From Bradyrhizobium sp. NAS80.1 (GTDB lineage Bacteria; Pseudomonadota; Alphaproteobacteria; Rhizobiales; Xanthobacteraceae): a DNA stretch of 64,000 bases. Position numbers and translations under genes: made by a program. Under the pieces are notes generated by a model that made no database searches, was not told the origin of the DNA, and saw only the letters and a program-made list of their open reading frames with translations. Positions 50,788-60,897 of this stretch are shown in pieces (position 1 is the stretch's first letter; each line of letters begins with the position of its first letter). The stretch covers positions 124,001-188,000 of the forward strand of contig NZ_LGHL01000048.1 of NCBI RefSeq assembly GCF_001908205.1, in the 5' to 3' direction.

Positions 50788-51605
50788 CACACCGCCTCCA
50801 CCGCCTGGGTGGACTGCGCGTAACCCTTCATCACCTCGTCCTTGAGCACGCTCCAGATCTCGCGATGGAGCGCATGGAACTCCTTGTCCAGCCTCACCTC
50901 GAAGATGTCGCGCGGGCGCGGCAGCGTCACGCGCCAGTCGCCGATGATGCGCGAGGACGGCCCCGCCGACATGATGACGACGCGGTCGGCAAGCGCGATT
51001 GCCTCTTCGAGATCGTGCGTGACGAACAGCACCGCCTTGCGGTCGGCGTTCCAGAGATCGAGCAGCAGATTACCCATCACCTGGCGCGTCTGCGCATCGA
51101 GCGGCCCGAACGGCTCGTCCATCAGGAGGATTTTGGGATCTCGGATCAAGACCTGCGCCAGCGCCACGCGCTTGCGCTGGCCGCCCGAGAGCATGTGCGG
51201 ATAGCGATTGGCGAAGGCGCCGAGGCCGACGGACGTCAGCCATTTCTGCGCCCGCGGCAGCGCCTCGGCCCGCGGCGTGCCCCTGATCTCGAGCCCGATC
51301 GCGACATTGTCGAGCGCGGTCTTCCAGGGGAACAGCGCATCGGCCTGGAACAGGTAGCCGGCGTCCCGGTTCAACCCCGCGAGCGGCCGGTCGAAAATCT
51401 TGACGCTGCCGTCGGCCGGCTTCAGCAGCCCGGCCGCGACGTTGAGCAACGTCGATTTCCCGCAGCCGGTCGGGCCGACAATGGCGACGAACTCGCCCTG
51501 CGCGACCGTCAGATGGGCCTTCTCCACCGCCGTGTAGACGCGCCCGTCCCCCAGCCGGAACGCGACCTTGGCATCTTCCAGCGCCACTGCCGTGGGCGTT
51601 GACAT
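50787..51605 (-). CDS. ABC transporter ATP-binding protein, NitT/TauT/Ssu type
   Basis: 272 aa: Walker A GPTGCGKSTLLNVAAG, Q-loop YLFQADALFPWKTALDNV, signature LSGGQRKRVALAQVL, Walker B ILLMDEPFGPLDAQTRQ and switch His in FVTHDLEEAIALADRVVIMSAGP. ATG 51605 follows GGAGGGAACAT. It is the first gene of the unit and is coupled to the permease by overlap. Confidence 0.93.
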   Translation of the reverse strand: MSTPTAVALEDAKVAFRLGDGRVYTAVEKAHLTVAQGEFVAIVGPTGCGKSTLLNVAAGLLKPADGSVKIFDRPLAGLNRDAGYLFQADALFPWKTALDNVAIGLEIRGTPRAEALPRAQKWLTSVGLGAFANRYPHMLSGGQRKRVALAQVLIRDPKILLMDEPFGPLDAQTRQVMGNLLLDLWNADRKAVLFVTHDLEEAIALADRVVIMSAGPSSRIIGDWRVTLPRPRDIFEVRLDKEFHALHREIWSVLKDEVMKGYAQSTQAVEAV

Positions 51606-51739
51606 ATGTTCCCTCCGAACCTGGCTTGATGCCTTAGCCGCTCGCGCCGCCAAGTTCAATCAACCGGCCAAGCGTGGTACGCATGGGTCTCGTCATCCCC
51701 TTCACCCTCCCTGGAGGGTAAACAAAAGAACCCCGCCCG

Positions 51740-52522
51740 ATGCCCTCCAGGCCGATGATTGGCTACACCCACGTCACCAAGCGCTTCGGTCCCCTCAAGG
51801 CCGTCGATGACGTGTCGCTTGACATCGCCGAAGGCGAGTTTGTGGCCATCGTGGGGGGCTCGGGATCGGGCAAGACCACGCTGCTGCGGCTCGCCAATCG
51901 GCTGATCGAGGCCAACGGCGGCAGCATCACGGTCGAGGGCGAGGATGTCCGAAGCGTCGATCCGGTCGCGCTGCGGCGCCGGATCGGCTACGTCTTCCAG
52001 AGCGGCGGGCTGTTTCCGCACTTAAGCGTCGCGGACAATATCGGGATCACACCAAAACTGCTCGGCGTGGCGGCCGCGGACATCGCCGCGCGGGTCGGCG
52101 AATTGCTCGATCTCGTGCAGCTAGATGGAACGGCGCACCGTGACCGGCTTCCGGAAGCGCTCTCGGGCGGCCAGCGCCAGCGCGTCGGCGTGGCGCGTGC
52201 GCTTGCGGCAAAGCCCCGGATCGTGCTGATGGACGAGCCGTTCGGCGCGCTCGATCCGCTCACCCGCGACGCGCTCGGCGACGACTACCGTTCGCTGCAT
52301 CGCAAGCTTGGCCTGACCACGGTGATGATCACGCACGACATGACGGAGGCGATCTTGCTTGCCGACCGCATCGCAGTGATGCGCGGCGGAAAGATGCTCG
52401 CGCAGGGCACGCCGGCGGAGCTGTCGAAGAGCAGCGAGGCCTATGTGCTCGAGCTATTGCGGACGCCGCGTCGCCAGGTCGAGCGGCTGAACGCGCTGCT
52501 GCCGCAGAGTGGTTCGGTATGA
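51740..52522 (+). CDS. Glycine betaine/osmoprotectant-type ABC transporter ATP-binding protein (OpuCA-like)
   Basis: 260 aa: Walker A GGSGSGKTTLLRLANRLIEANGG, signature LSGGQRQRVGVARALAAKPRIVLMDEPFGALDPLTRD, switch His in ITHDMTEAILLADRIAVM. The sequence around YVFQSGGLFPHLSVADNI is typical of the OpuCA/YehX group. It lacks CBS domains. The stop codon overlaps the ATG of the permease-receptor fusion gene (52519), so the two form a complete importer in two genes. Confidence 0.92.
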   Translation: MPSRPMIGYTHVTKRFGPLKAVDDVSLDIAEGEFVAIVGGSGSGKTTLLRLANRLIEANGGSITVEGEDVRSVDPVALRRRIGYVFQSGGLFPHLSVADNIGITPKLLGVAAADIAARVGELLDLVQLDGTAHRDRLPEALSGGQRQRVGVARALAAKPRIVLMDEPFGALDPLTRDALGDDYRSLHRKLGLTTVMITHDMTEAILLADRIAVMRGGKMLAQGTPAELSKSSEAYVLELLRTPRRQVERLNALLPQSGSV

Positions 52523-54078
52523 GCTTGTTCGCCGATCCACGCTGGGGCGAGGCGCTGTCGCATCTCGCGGATTATCTCGGCAACCATGTGCGGGTCAGTC
52601 TTGCCGCCCTCGCGCTTGGCCTCGTCGTCAGCCTGCCGCTCGCGATCCTGACACGCAACCGCCCGGCGCCGCGCGCCATCCTGCTCGCGCTCGCCAGCAT
52701 CGTGCAGACGGTGCCGGGACTGGCGCTGCTCGCGCTGTTCTATCCGCTGCTGCTGCTCGCCGCCTCGGTGACACTCGCCTGGTTCGGCGCCTCCTTTTCC
52801 GCCTTCGGATTCCTGCCGGCCATGCTGGCGCTCGCGCTCTATTCGATGCTACCGGTGCTGCGCAACGGCATCACCGGCCTCAACGGCATCGATCCCGCGT
52901 TGATCGAAGCCGCCAAGGGTGTCGGGATGACTCCGCAGCAGTCGCTCGTGATGGTCGAGCTGCCGCTGGCCCTGCCAGTGATGATGGCGGGCATCCGCAC
53001 CGCCGCGGTGTGGGTGATCGGCACCGCGACGCTCTCGACCCCGATCGGGCAGACCAGCCTCGGCAACTACATCTTCGCCGGGCTCCAGACCCAGAACTGG
53101 GTGTTCGTGCTATTCGGCTGCTTTGCCTCGGCCTTGCTGGCGCTCGCCGTCGATCAGCTGCTTGGCCTGATCGAGGGCGGCTTGCGCCGCCGCAGCCGCC
53201 TGCGCACCGGGCTCGGCGCGGTCGGGATCGCGGCGCTGGTCGCCGCAACGCTGGTGCCGACGATGGGGCGCTCGTCGCAGAGCTATGTCGTCGGCGCAAA
53301 GACTTTTGCCGAGCAATATGTGCTGTCGGCCCTGCTGAGGGACCGCCTTCAGGCGGCCGGGCTCTCTGCCACTTCGCGCTCGGGCCTGGGCTCCAGCGTG
53401 ATTTTCGAGGCGCTGAAGGCGGGCGATATCGATCTCTATGTCGATTACTCCGGCACGCTCTGGGCCAACCAGTTGCATCGCACCGACATCAAGCCACGTG
53501 CGGAGTTATTGGCAGAGCTGAAGACAGCACTCGCGAAGGAGAACATAACCCTGCTCGGTGAGCTCGGCTTCGAGAATGCCTATGCCCTGGTGATGCCGAA
53601 GAAGCGCGCCGAGGCGCTTGGCATCCACAGCATCGCCGATCTCGCCGCGCACGCATCGACGATGTCGATCGCCGGCGACTACGAGTTCTTCTCGCGGCCC
53701 GAATGGGCGGCGCTGCAAAAGGCCTATGGCCTTTCGTTCCACGCGCAGCGCCAGATGCAGCCGGACTTCATGTACGCCGCGGTCGCGAGCGGCGAGGTCG
53801 ACGCGATCGCCGGCTACACCAGCGATGGGCTGATAGCGAAATACGATCTCGTTGCGCTCGACGATCCCAGGCACGCGATCCCGCCCTACGACGCGATCCT
53901 GCTGCTCGCCCCCAAGCGCGCCGGTGACGAGCGATTACAGGCCGCGCTCAAGCCGCTGCTCGGCAAGATCGACATCGCCACCATGCGCGAGGCAAACCTG
54001 CGCGCCAGCGGCAACGACGCGAATTCGTCGCCGGATGCGGTGGCGCGGTGGCTGTGGGAGAAGGTGGGCAAGCGGTAG
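52519..54078 (+). CDS. Osmoprotectant-type ABC transporter permease fused to its binding protein
   Basis: 519 aa. Residues 1-215 form the permease, with about five helices and the EAA loop GITGLNGIDPALIEAAKGVGMTPQQSLVMVELPLALPVMMAGIR. After a helix near 228-246 the remainder is an OpuAC-type receptor: YVVGAKTFAEQYVLSALLRDRLQAAGLSATSRSGLGSSVIFEALKAGDIDLYVDYSGTLW, and YAAVASGEVDAIAGYTSDGLIAKYDL. The receptor is thus tethered to the membrane. Such fusions are known for glycine betaine/choline/carnitine-type systems; the ligand here is not certain. Confidence 0.92.
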   Translation: MSLFADPRWGEALSHLADYLGNHVRVSLAALALGLVVSLPLAILTRNRPAPRAILLALASIVQTVPGLALLALFYPLLLLAASVTLAWFGASFSAFGFLPAMLALALYSMLPVLRNGITGLNGIDPALIEAAKGVGMTPQQSLVMVELPLALPVMMAGIRTAAVWVIGTATLSTPIGQTSLGNYIFAGLQTQNWVFVLFGCFASALLALAVDQLLGLIEGGLRRRSRLRTGLGAVGIAALVAATLVPTMGRSSQSYVVGAKTFAEQYVLSALLRDRLQAAGLSATSRSGLGSSVIFEALKAGDIDLYVDYSGTLWANQLHRTDIKPRAELLAELKTALAKENITLLGELGFENAYALVMPKKRAEALGIHSIADLAAHASTMSIAGDYEFFSRPEWAALQKAYGLSFHAQRQMQPDFMYAAVASGEVDAIAGYTSDGLIAKYDLVALDDPRHAIPPYDAILLLAPKRAGDERLQAALKPLLGKIDIATMREANLRASGNDANSSPDAVARWLWEKVGKR

Positions 54079-54094
54079 GTCCGCTGCACGCCCC

Positions 54095-54222
54095 GTCATC
54101 CTGAGGCGCGACGCGTGCGCTGCGAAGCGGCGCGTGCGGAGCCTTGAAGGATGAATGGCCCCGATGCAGCCGGGCCGCTCATCCTTCGAAGCCTCCGCTA
54201 CGCTCCGGCACCTCAGGATGAC
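54095..54222. repeat. Intergenic palindromic repeat with GTCATCCTGAGG ends
   Basis: Begins GTCATCCTGAGG and ends CCTCAGGATGAC, a 12-bp perfect terminal inverted repeat. The inside carries CTTGAAGGATGAATGGCC and CATCCTTCGAAGCCTCCGC blocks. It is related to the repeat at 36170. It lies between two convergent genes and may end both transcripts. Confidence 0.8.
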
Positions 54223-54233
54223 GGTGATAAAGG

Positions 54234-55946
54234 CTAAAGCCCCCTGATCATCCCCGCAGTGATCAGCAGCCGGTTCAGCCGCCGCGCTTCCGCGCCGTCA
54301 TTGCAGCCGTAGAAGATGCCCTTGCAGCGGAGCATGATCTGCTTCTGCTCGGCGAAGGACGGATCGAGCGGAATGCCGGCGGCTTCCTGGATGACTAGCG
54401 GCAGATAGGGGCCGTCGATGGTGTCCATCACGGCGTCGCTCTTCACCGGTTCGAAATTGATGGCGTCGATCGCATAATAGGTCGCGTAGAGACGCGGATC
54501 GTAGGCGTCGAGCTTCTTGCCGATGCCGCCTTCGTCGAGCCCAGGCTCGAGGATGCCCGGCGCGAACTCAGGCTGATGATCGCCATAGCGCACGATCAGG
54601 AAAGGCTCACCCGGAAATTGCTTCTTCAGGCCCGCGACGAAAGCCTTGTACTGCTCGGCGCTCATCGCCTGTCGGCGCAGATACTCGTCGATGGACGGTA
54701 GATTGCCCGGCGCGCGCCAGCTCGGCACTAGATCGGGGCGGAAGCGCGTCTCCCAGGGGAAATGATTGGCGCCGAGATAGATGAAGGTGAACAGCGGCTT
54801 GTTCGGCGGCTGCTGCCCCATCAATCGAAGCGCCTTGTCGTAGAAGAAGCTATCGGGCTCGACATCCTTGGCGCCGAGATCCTTCGAGTCGAGGAAGCGT
54901 TCGATTCCGGTCGTCATCTGAAAGCTGCGCGCGCCCATGAAGCCGCCATGGGCGGGATAGAGCGACATTGTGTCATAGCCGCAGCGGCGCAGCGCCAGCG
55001 GCAATCCGCGCTCGACGCGGCCGGACGCGATGCGCGTCACGAAATAGGCGAAGCGGCCGAACGACCGCGAGGAAAGCCCCGCGAGCACGTTGTATTCGGT
55101 GAACCAGCTCGGCCCGCCATTGCTCTCGGCCAGAAACGTGCGCTCCTTGCCGTCCCAGGACTTGAAGTGACTGCCATAGCCAGGGGGCACCTTGATGCCC
55201 TGCGCGGCGCGGATGTCGAAGCTCGATTCATCATGGATCATGATGATGTTCGGCCGGCGGCCGGCCGGATGGCAGGCATCGACCAGCGGCATGTTGAGCC
55301 GCTCATTGGTCGAGGCCGCAGATTCCATGAAGCCGTACTGCACGAAGTCAGAGACCGCGGTGACGCCGGAGCGGAAGAACTTCGAGAGATAGCCGTCGTC
55401 GTAATAGCCGCGCCAGGCTTCGTCGGGATGATAGAGCGAATAGCCGACGAGCGCGGCAAGACAAGCGAGCTTGCAGGCGAACGCAGGCAGGCGGCGGATG
55501 CGGAACGGATCGAGCCACCACAGCGCATACATCAGCGGCAGCGTGACGAGGCCGGCCAGGATCACTGACCAGCGCAGGTTCGGGAAGATCGTAAACAGGA
55601 ACGCGACGGTATCGCGGTCGATCATCATCAGGTCAATGAAGTTGACCGTCATCTGCGCGACGTCGTGCTTGAGCCGCGACAGCAACACCAGGACCACGAC
55701 CATGGTCAGCGACAGCGCGCCCGACAACGCGGGCCGCCGCAACAGCGTGATCCAGAAGAAGTTGAGGATGCCCCAGGCCAGCACAAAGGAAAACCGAGAG
55801 CCGAAATCGGTCTCGGTCTCGTACATCAGCGCGAGCGCTGCCAGATGCGGCGACGCAACCGCGAGCAGCCGCCAGATGCCGAGCGCGGCGACGCTCGCCA
55901 GCACGGCGGTCGTGGCAGAAGGACCTGGATTGGGCGCGGACGCCAT
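54234..55946 (-). CDS. Sulfatase-fold membrane protein, LTA synthase/phosphoglycerol transferase-like
   Basis: 570 aa. About five N-terminal membrane helices are followed by an extracytoplasmic alkaline-phosphatase/sulfatase-fold domain: RRPNIIMIHDESSFDIR (first metal-binding block), SNGGPSWFTEYNVLAGLSS (where the nucleophile Thr/Ser of the LTA synthase family sits; here Ser of GPSW by position), GANHFPWETR and YGDHQPEF. This matches the phosphoglycerol/phosphoethanolamine transferase clan. In a Gram-negative it may decorate periplasmic glucans or lipids with phosphoglycerol. ATG 55946 is used; GTG 55955 is possible. A Pho-box-like element lies about 100 bases upstream. Confidence 0.85.
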   Translation of the reverse strand: MASAPNPGPSATTAVLASVAALGIWRLLAVASPHLAALALMYETETDFGSRFSFVLAWGILNFFWITLLRRPALSGALSLTMVVVLVLLSRLKHDVAQMTVNFIDLMMIDRDTVAFLFTIFPNLRWSVILAGLVTLPLMYALWWLDPFRIRRLPAFACKLACLAALVGYSLYHPDEAWRGYYDDGYLSKFFRSGVTAVSDFVQYGFMESAASTNERLNMPLVDACHPAGRRPNIIMIHDESSFDIRAAQGIKVPPGYGSHFKSWDGKERTFLAESNGGPSWFTEYNVLAGLSSRSFGRFAYFVTRIASGRVERGLPLALRRCGYDTMSLYPAHGGFMGARSFQMTTGIERFLDSKDLGAKDVEPDSFFYDKALRLMGQQPPNKPLFTFIYLGANHFPWETRFRPDLVPSWRAPGNLPSIDEYLRRQAMSAEQYKAFVAGLKKQFPGEPFLIVRYGDHQPEFAPGILEPGLDEGGIGKKLDAYDPRLYATYYAIDAINFEPVKSDAVMDTIDGPYLPLVIQEAAGIPLDPSFAEQKQIMLRCKGIFYGCNDGAEARRLNRLLITAGMIRGL

Positions 55947-56043
55947 CGACGACACGCAACTTTAGGTCCGGCGCGGTGATGCCTAGCCATCCTGGCCGGC
56001 CTCAAGACGACCAGGACGTCCGGTACAGCCGGAAACCTGCACC

Positions 56044-56061
56044 GTGTCACAAAACTGTAAC
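56044..56061. promoter_or_regulatory. Pho-box-like element
   Basis: GTGTCAC-AAAA-CTGTAAC, two half sites 11 bases apart, close to CTGTCAT-N4-CTGTCAT. It lies about 100 bases upstream of the phosphoglycerol-transferase-like gene, though in the reverse orientation to that gene. Confidence 0.4.
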
Positions 56062-56146
56062 GGAACGGTCAAGAACAGGCAACGCGCGCTGCGATCCGAC
56101 CTTCGCCTAAGAGTGAGCGGCGAAGCGCCGCACGCCTTCGGGCAGG

Positions 56147-56440
56147 TCAGGTGCCGCGGGTCAGCTTCGCAATCCCTGCGATGAACCGGTCGATTACCCC
56201 CTCCGCCGTCCGGTCGATCTCGCCCTCCTCCACGCCCCAGCGCGGAAAATGACCATCGAGATTCATCCGGGCAAAATCATAGACCAGGGCGCGGCCGGCA
56301 ATCTGGATGCGCTTCAGGTCCGCCGGCCGCAGCAGCCCCTGCTCCGCCGCATCGGTCAGCATTGCTCCGTCAGCGCGACCAGCTCGGCATTGTCGCGCGC
56401 TACCAGGCGGATCGTCGAAGCGCAATAGCTAGCGGTCAAG
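56147..56440 (-). pseudogene. Remnant of a TetR-family regulator (C-terminal part only)
   Basis: Two frames together read LTASYCASTIRLVARDNAELVALTEQ and then MLTDAAEQGLLRPADLKRIQIAGRALVYDFARMNLDGHFPRWGVEEGEIDRTAEGVIDRFIAGIAK, the look of a TetR/AcrR C-terminal ligand domain. The frames change near 56365, and the DNA-binding N-terminal half is missing. It is inactive as a regulator. It sits between the phosphoglycerol-transferase-like gene and a gene-free stretch before ilvC. Confidence 0.65.
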
Positions 56441-56800
56441 AACGCACAGCAAATGCGGGCTCTTAAGATGAAGCGGCACGCGCGCGTCGCGACGCGAGAA
56501 GGTTCGCTCGATGAGAACGCGGATGAAGAGCGGAATCCTAGACTCTGAAGACGCTGGCGTTTTGCCGTCGGGAAATCCTGAAAATCGACGCGAGACCAAG
56601 AATGTGGTTTAAGCGTCAGTCCTTCGCGCTCAGGCTGCGCTTCAGCTCGCGAAGAATTTGAATGAAGAAGAATTTGAATGAAGCAGCAATGCTTCGCGCG
56701 AGATGAAATGAGCGAGACCGCTGTGTGCGATCTCGCTCGAATTTAGCCGCGAAGGTTTAAGAACTGGTTTGGCGAGCGAAGCTCGTGTTTTCGCTCTCTT
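56441..56800. other. 360-base gene-free stretch
   Basis: Contains a tandem of GAAGAATTTGAATGAA (56651-56680, two nearly adjacent copies) and fragments such as TTTAGCCGCGAAGGTTTAAG. GC is lower than in the flanks. No gene with start signals is seen. Confidence 0.4.
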
Positions 56801-56938
56801 GTCCCGGACGCGGTGCAGCGCACATAAGCCGCGTTCACGCGCGTCTTCCAAGCGATGCACCGCAGAGCCGGGACCCATCTCACCCGCATGGACCCCGGAT
56901 CAGCAGCGCAGCACTCCGCGCCGCGCTGCATCCGGGGA
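56801..56938. repeat. Intergenic mosaic repeat downstream of ilvC
   Basis: Two units: GTCCCGGACGCGGTGCAGCG...GATGCACCGCAGAGCCGGGAC, and GGACCCCGGATCAGCAGCGC...GCGCTGCATCCGGGG. Each can form a hairpin. The blocks match those of 6821-6943. Being directly after the ilvC stop, the second hairpin may serve as its terminator. Confidence 0.7.
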
Positions 56939-56946
56939 ACGCAAGC

Positions 56947-58044
<1,098 letters not shown>

Positions 58045-58098
58045 CTAGAGCATTTTCAGGCCCCTGGGAAACCCGTTTCTGCATGGAAAACTGCGGCA

Positions 58099-58701
58099 TC
58101 ATGCATCCATGAAGACAGGGTAGAGCGATGCCAAGAGCAGGATCGCCATCAGTTTATTGAAGGCGCGCACCAGCCGCTCGGAGGTCAGGACCGGCCGTAG
58201 TGCAGTGCCGAAGAAGGCCCAGACCACGGTCGAGGCCGTGCCCACCAGCAGGCTGATCAGGGTCTGGATCGCAATGTTCAGGGGGAACTGGGCGATCGCC
58301 GCATAGGCGGTGATCGTCCCGATTACGATCACCCAGCCCTTGGCGTTGATCCATTGGAACATGGCCGCGCCCCAGAAGGTCATCGGGCCGCGGGCACCCT
58401 CCTCGCCCGGCTTCGCCGGACCGGACAACGCGATCGCAGCGGCCAGGTAAATCAGGTAGGCGGCGCCGGCATATTTCAGAATGGTTTGAAGGATCGGATA
58501 GGCCAGGAACACCGTGCCGAGCCCAAGGCCGACGGCGCCGACCATGAAGGCGAAGCCGATGGTGATGCCGGCGATATGCGGGATAGTACGGCGGAAGCCG
58601 TAAGTGAGCCCCGACGACAGCAGCATGATGTTGTTCGGCCCCGGGGTAAAGAACATCACGAGGGCGAAGATGATGAAGGCATAGAGCAGCGACTGGGACA
58701 T
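58099..58701 (-). CDS. LysE/RhtB family exporter
   Basis: 200 aa, six predicted helices, typical for amino-acid exporters of this family. It has the conserved early motif FTPGPNNIMLLSSGLTYGFRRTIPHIAGITIGFAFM and a second half beginning FWGAAMFQWINAKGWVIVIG. ATG 58701 is chosen (GAGGTGAGC before it); GTG two codons earlier is possible. It begins seven bases after the EamA-type gene and lies between ilvH and ilvC, so export of branched-chain or related amino acids is a reasonable guess. Confidence 0.9.
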   Translation of the reverse strand: MSQSLLYAFIIFALVMFFTPGPNNIMLLSSGLTYGFRRTIPHIAGITIGFAFMVGAVGLGLGTVFLAYPILQTILKYAGAAYLIYLAAAIALSGPAKPGEEGARGPMTFWGAAMFQWINAKGWVIVIGTITAYAAIAQFPLNIAIQTLISLLVGTASTVVWAFFGTALRPVLTSERLVRAFNKLMAILLLASLYPVFMDA

Positions 58702-58708
58702 GCTCACC

Positions 58709-59584
58709 TCACGCTGTCTTCGCCAGCGGCTGCGAGCGCCTTGCCAGCACCATCACCGCAATACCGCCGATCACGGTCAGCATGCCGGCGAGCCTTAGGA
58801 ATCCGAACCTTTCACCGAACACGATGCTGGAAGCGGCCGAGCCGACGAACGGCACCAGCAGTGCGAACGGCACCACCTGGGCGGCCGGATGGTCACGCAA
58901 AAGGCGACCCCAGAGCCAATATGCAATGCTGGTCGAGACGACGCCGAGCGCCAGCAGGCAGATGAGGCCGGTGAGCGACATATGGATCAACGAATGCCAG
59001 GTCGGCTCCGGCCCGTTGACGACCAATGCAAGCGCAAACAGCGGCACCGCGGAGATGAGGCACAGCCAGGCGAACAGGTCGAACATCGGCGCGCCTCGGG
59101 CACCGCGCAGCAGGAGGTTGCCTACCGCAAAACTGATCGGCGAGATCATCAGCACCGCGAAGGCCGCAACGCTGAAATCATAGCCCACCGTGCCACAAAT
59201 CATCAGGAGGCCGGCCGCAGCGATACCGATGCCGAGCGCCTGCATCGCCGTCGGACGCTCGCCGAATGCGACTGCGGCAAAGCCGATGGTGAATAGCGCC
59301 TGGCTCTGCACGACAACGCTGGTCAGCCCGACCGGAACGCCATGGGCGATGCCGTAGGCCTGTGACAGGAACTGGCCGAGAAACAGCGTGAAGCTGATCG
59401 CCATCAGAAGCGACCAGGCTATCTTCGGCCTGGGAATGAAGAGGCACGGCAGCGCTGCAATGATGAAGCGCATCGCCGTCATCAGCTCCGGCGAGAACTC
59501 GTCGAGTGCGATTCGGCTGGCCACGAAGGCAAGCCCCCAGATGACCGCCACCAGGATGGCGATGAGGATATCGGCCGGCTTCAT
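58709..59584 (-). CDS. EamA-family (DMT) transporter
   Basis: 291 aa, ten predicted helices in two homologous EamA halves. The first repeat starts ILIAILVAVIWGLAFVASRIALDEFSPELMTAMRFIIAALPCL, and the second includes LALGVVSTSIAYWLWGRLLRDHPAAQVVPFALLVPFVGSAASSIVFGER. Similar to YdeD/EamA exporters of amino-acid metabolites. It lies just upstream of the LysE-type gene in the same direction, which suggests a two-exporter unit inside the ilv cluster. Confidence 0.9.
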   Translation of the reverse strand: MKPADILIAILVAVIWGLAFVASRIALDEFSPELMTAMRFIIAALPCLFIPRPKIAWSLLMAISFTLFLGQFLSQAYGIAHGVPVGLTSVVVQSQALFTIGFAAVAFGERPTAMQALGIGIAAAGLLMICGTVGYDFSVAAFAVLMISPISFAVGNLLLRGARGAPMFDLFAWLCLISAVPLFALALVVNGPEPTWHSLIHMSLTGLICLLALGVVSTSIAYWLWGRLLRDHPAAQVVPFALLVPFVGSAASSIVFGERFGFLRLAGMLTVIGGIAVMVLARRSQPLAKTA

Positions 59585-59632
59585 TGTTGTTCTCGGTTCT
59601 GCCCTGTCGTGCAGCCCTGTTGTTGTTCTGGT

Positions 59633-60328
59633 CTAGCCTTGCTCGCCGGCTTTCGGTTTCCGCAGCAGATAAGTGCCGTGCATCGGTGCGTGATAGTCGG
59701 CCGAGACCAGAGTGAAGCCGACGTCGGTCAGCATCCGCTCCATCACCCAGCCGAAGGTGGAATATTCGTCGCGCATGTGCGTCACCACGCCCCCGCGCGA
59801 GAAATCGTGGTTCTTGATCTGGAAATCAGCCCATTGCTCGACGTCGCGCTCGACGGTATCAGGCATCGACGCGTAGACGATGTCGCGCAGATAGAAGCTC
59901 GCGCCCGGCTTGAGCGCGCGATAGATCCGCGACATCGCCACCGCCTTCCAGAAATCCGGCAGATGATGCAGCGTGAACTCGCTGACGATCAGATCGTAGG
60001 ATTCCGGCCGGTAGGTGAAACTGAGCAGGCCAGCTGATTGCGTGCGCACGGGCGCCTTGCGGTCGCGGGCATAGATTTCAGCAAGCGCCAACATTGCAGG
60101 CGAGATGTCGATGGCGTCGACCTCGGCGCCCATCAGCGCAGCTTCCGTGGCGAGCACGCCGTTGCCGCAGCCGATATCGGCGATGCGCCAGCCGCGCTGG
60201 ACCCCGAGCATTTTCAGCGCGGCGCGCGCCCGCAGATCGGCATCATCATGGTTGTCGTAGATCGATGCCACCGCGGGCTCGATCCCCATCCGGTTCCGCT
60301 CGTTATAGTACCAGTCGCGCGCCAGCAT
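59633..60328 (-). CDS. SAM-dependent methyltransferase (class I)
   Basis: 231 aa. Motif I is IADIGCGNGVLATEAALMGAEVDAIDIS; motif II/III is YDLIVSEFTLHHLPDFWKAVAMSRIYRALKPGASFYLRDIV. The N-terminal RDWYYNERNRMGIEPAVASIYDNHDD is particular to this subgroup. Only three bases separate it from ilvH, so it is very probably co-translated. The acceptor substrate is unknown. Confidence 0.88.
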   Translation of the reverse strand: MLARDWYYNERNRMGIEPAVASIYDNHDDADLRARAALKMLGVQRGWRIADIGCGNGVLATEAALMGAEVDAIDISPAMLALAEIYARDRKAPVRTQSAGLLSFTYRPESYDLIVSEFTLHHLPDFWKAVAMSRIYRALKPGASFYLRDIVYASMPDTVERDVEQWADFQIKNHDFSRGGVVTHMRDEYSTFGWVMERMLTDVGFTLVSADYHAPMHGTYLLRKPKAGEQG

Positions 60329-60331
60329 CGT

Positions 60332-60874
60332 TCACATCCCCTCAGGCCCACGACCGATCGCGGCAACGCCGGTGCGCGACACCTCGACGAGGCCGAGCGG
60401 GCGCATCAGGTCGATAAACTGGTTGATCTTGTCGGTATTGCCTGTGATCTCGAACACGAAGCTCTCGGTGGTGGCGTCGATCACACGGGCGCGGAACGCA
60501 TCCGCCAGCCTGAGCGCCTCGACGCGGTGATCGCCTTGCCCGCGCACCTTCACCATCGCCAGTTCGCGCTCGATCGAGCGCCTGGTCTGCGTCATGTCGA
60601 CGACGCGGTAGACCGGGATCATGCGGTCGAGCTGGTGCTTGATCTGCTCGATCACCATCGGCGTGCCCGTGGTGACGATGGTGATGCGCGAGAGGTGCTT
60701 CTGGCTCTCCGTCTCCGAGACCGTGAGGCTCTCGATGTTGTAGCCTCGCCCCGAGAACAGGCCGATGACGCGGGCGAGCACGCCCGGCTCGTTCTGCACA
60801 AGCACTGCGAGCGTGTGCGTCTCGTTCGGATCGTGGCGGTCCTCGATGAAGTAGGCGGATGCGGGCTGGTTCAT
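60332..60874 (-). CDS. ilvH: Acetolactate synthase small (regulatory) subunit
   Basis: 180 aa. The N-terminal ACT domain (HTLAVLVQNEPGVLARVIGLFSGRGYNIESLTVSETE) binds valine and confers feedback inhibition on the large subunit; the C-terminal ALS_ss_C part follows (ATTESFVFEITGNTDKINQFIDLMRPLGLVEVSRTGVAAIGRG). ATG 60874 follows AAAGGGGACGATC. It is separated from ilvI by a threonine-dehydratase-like gene and a repeat, unlike the adjacent arrangement of many bacteria. Confidence 0.96.
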   Translation of the reverse strand: MNQPASAYFIEDRHDPNETHTLAVLVQNEPGVLARVIGLFSGRGYNIESLTVSETESQKHLSRITIVTTGTPMVIEQIKHQLDRMIPVYRVVDMTQTRRSIERELAMVKVRGQGDHRVEALRLADAFRARVIDATTESFVFEITGNTDKINQFIDLMRPLGLVEVSRTGVAAIGRGPEGM

Positions 60875-60897
60875 GATCGTCCCCTTTATTTTCGTCG

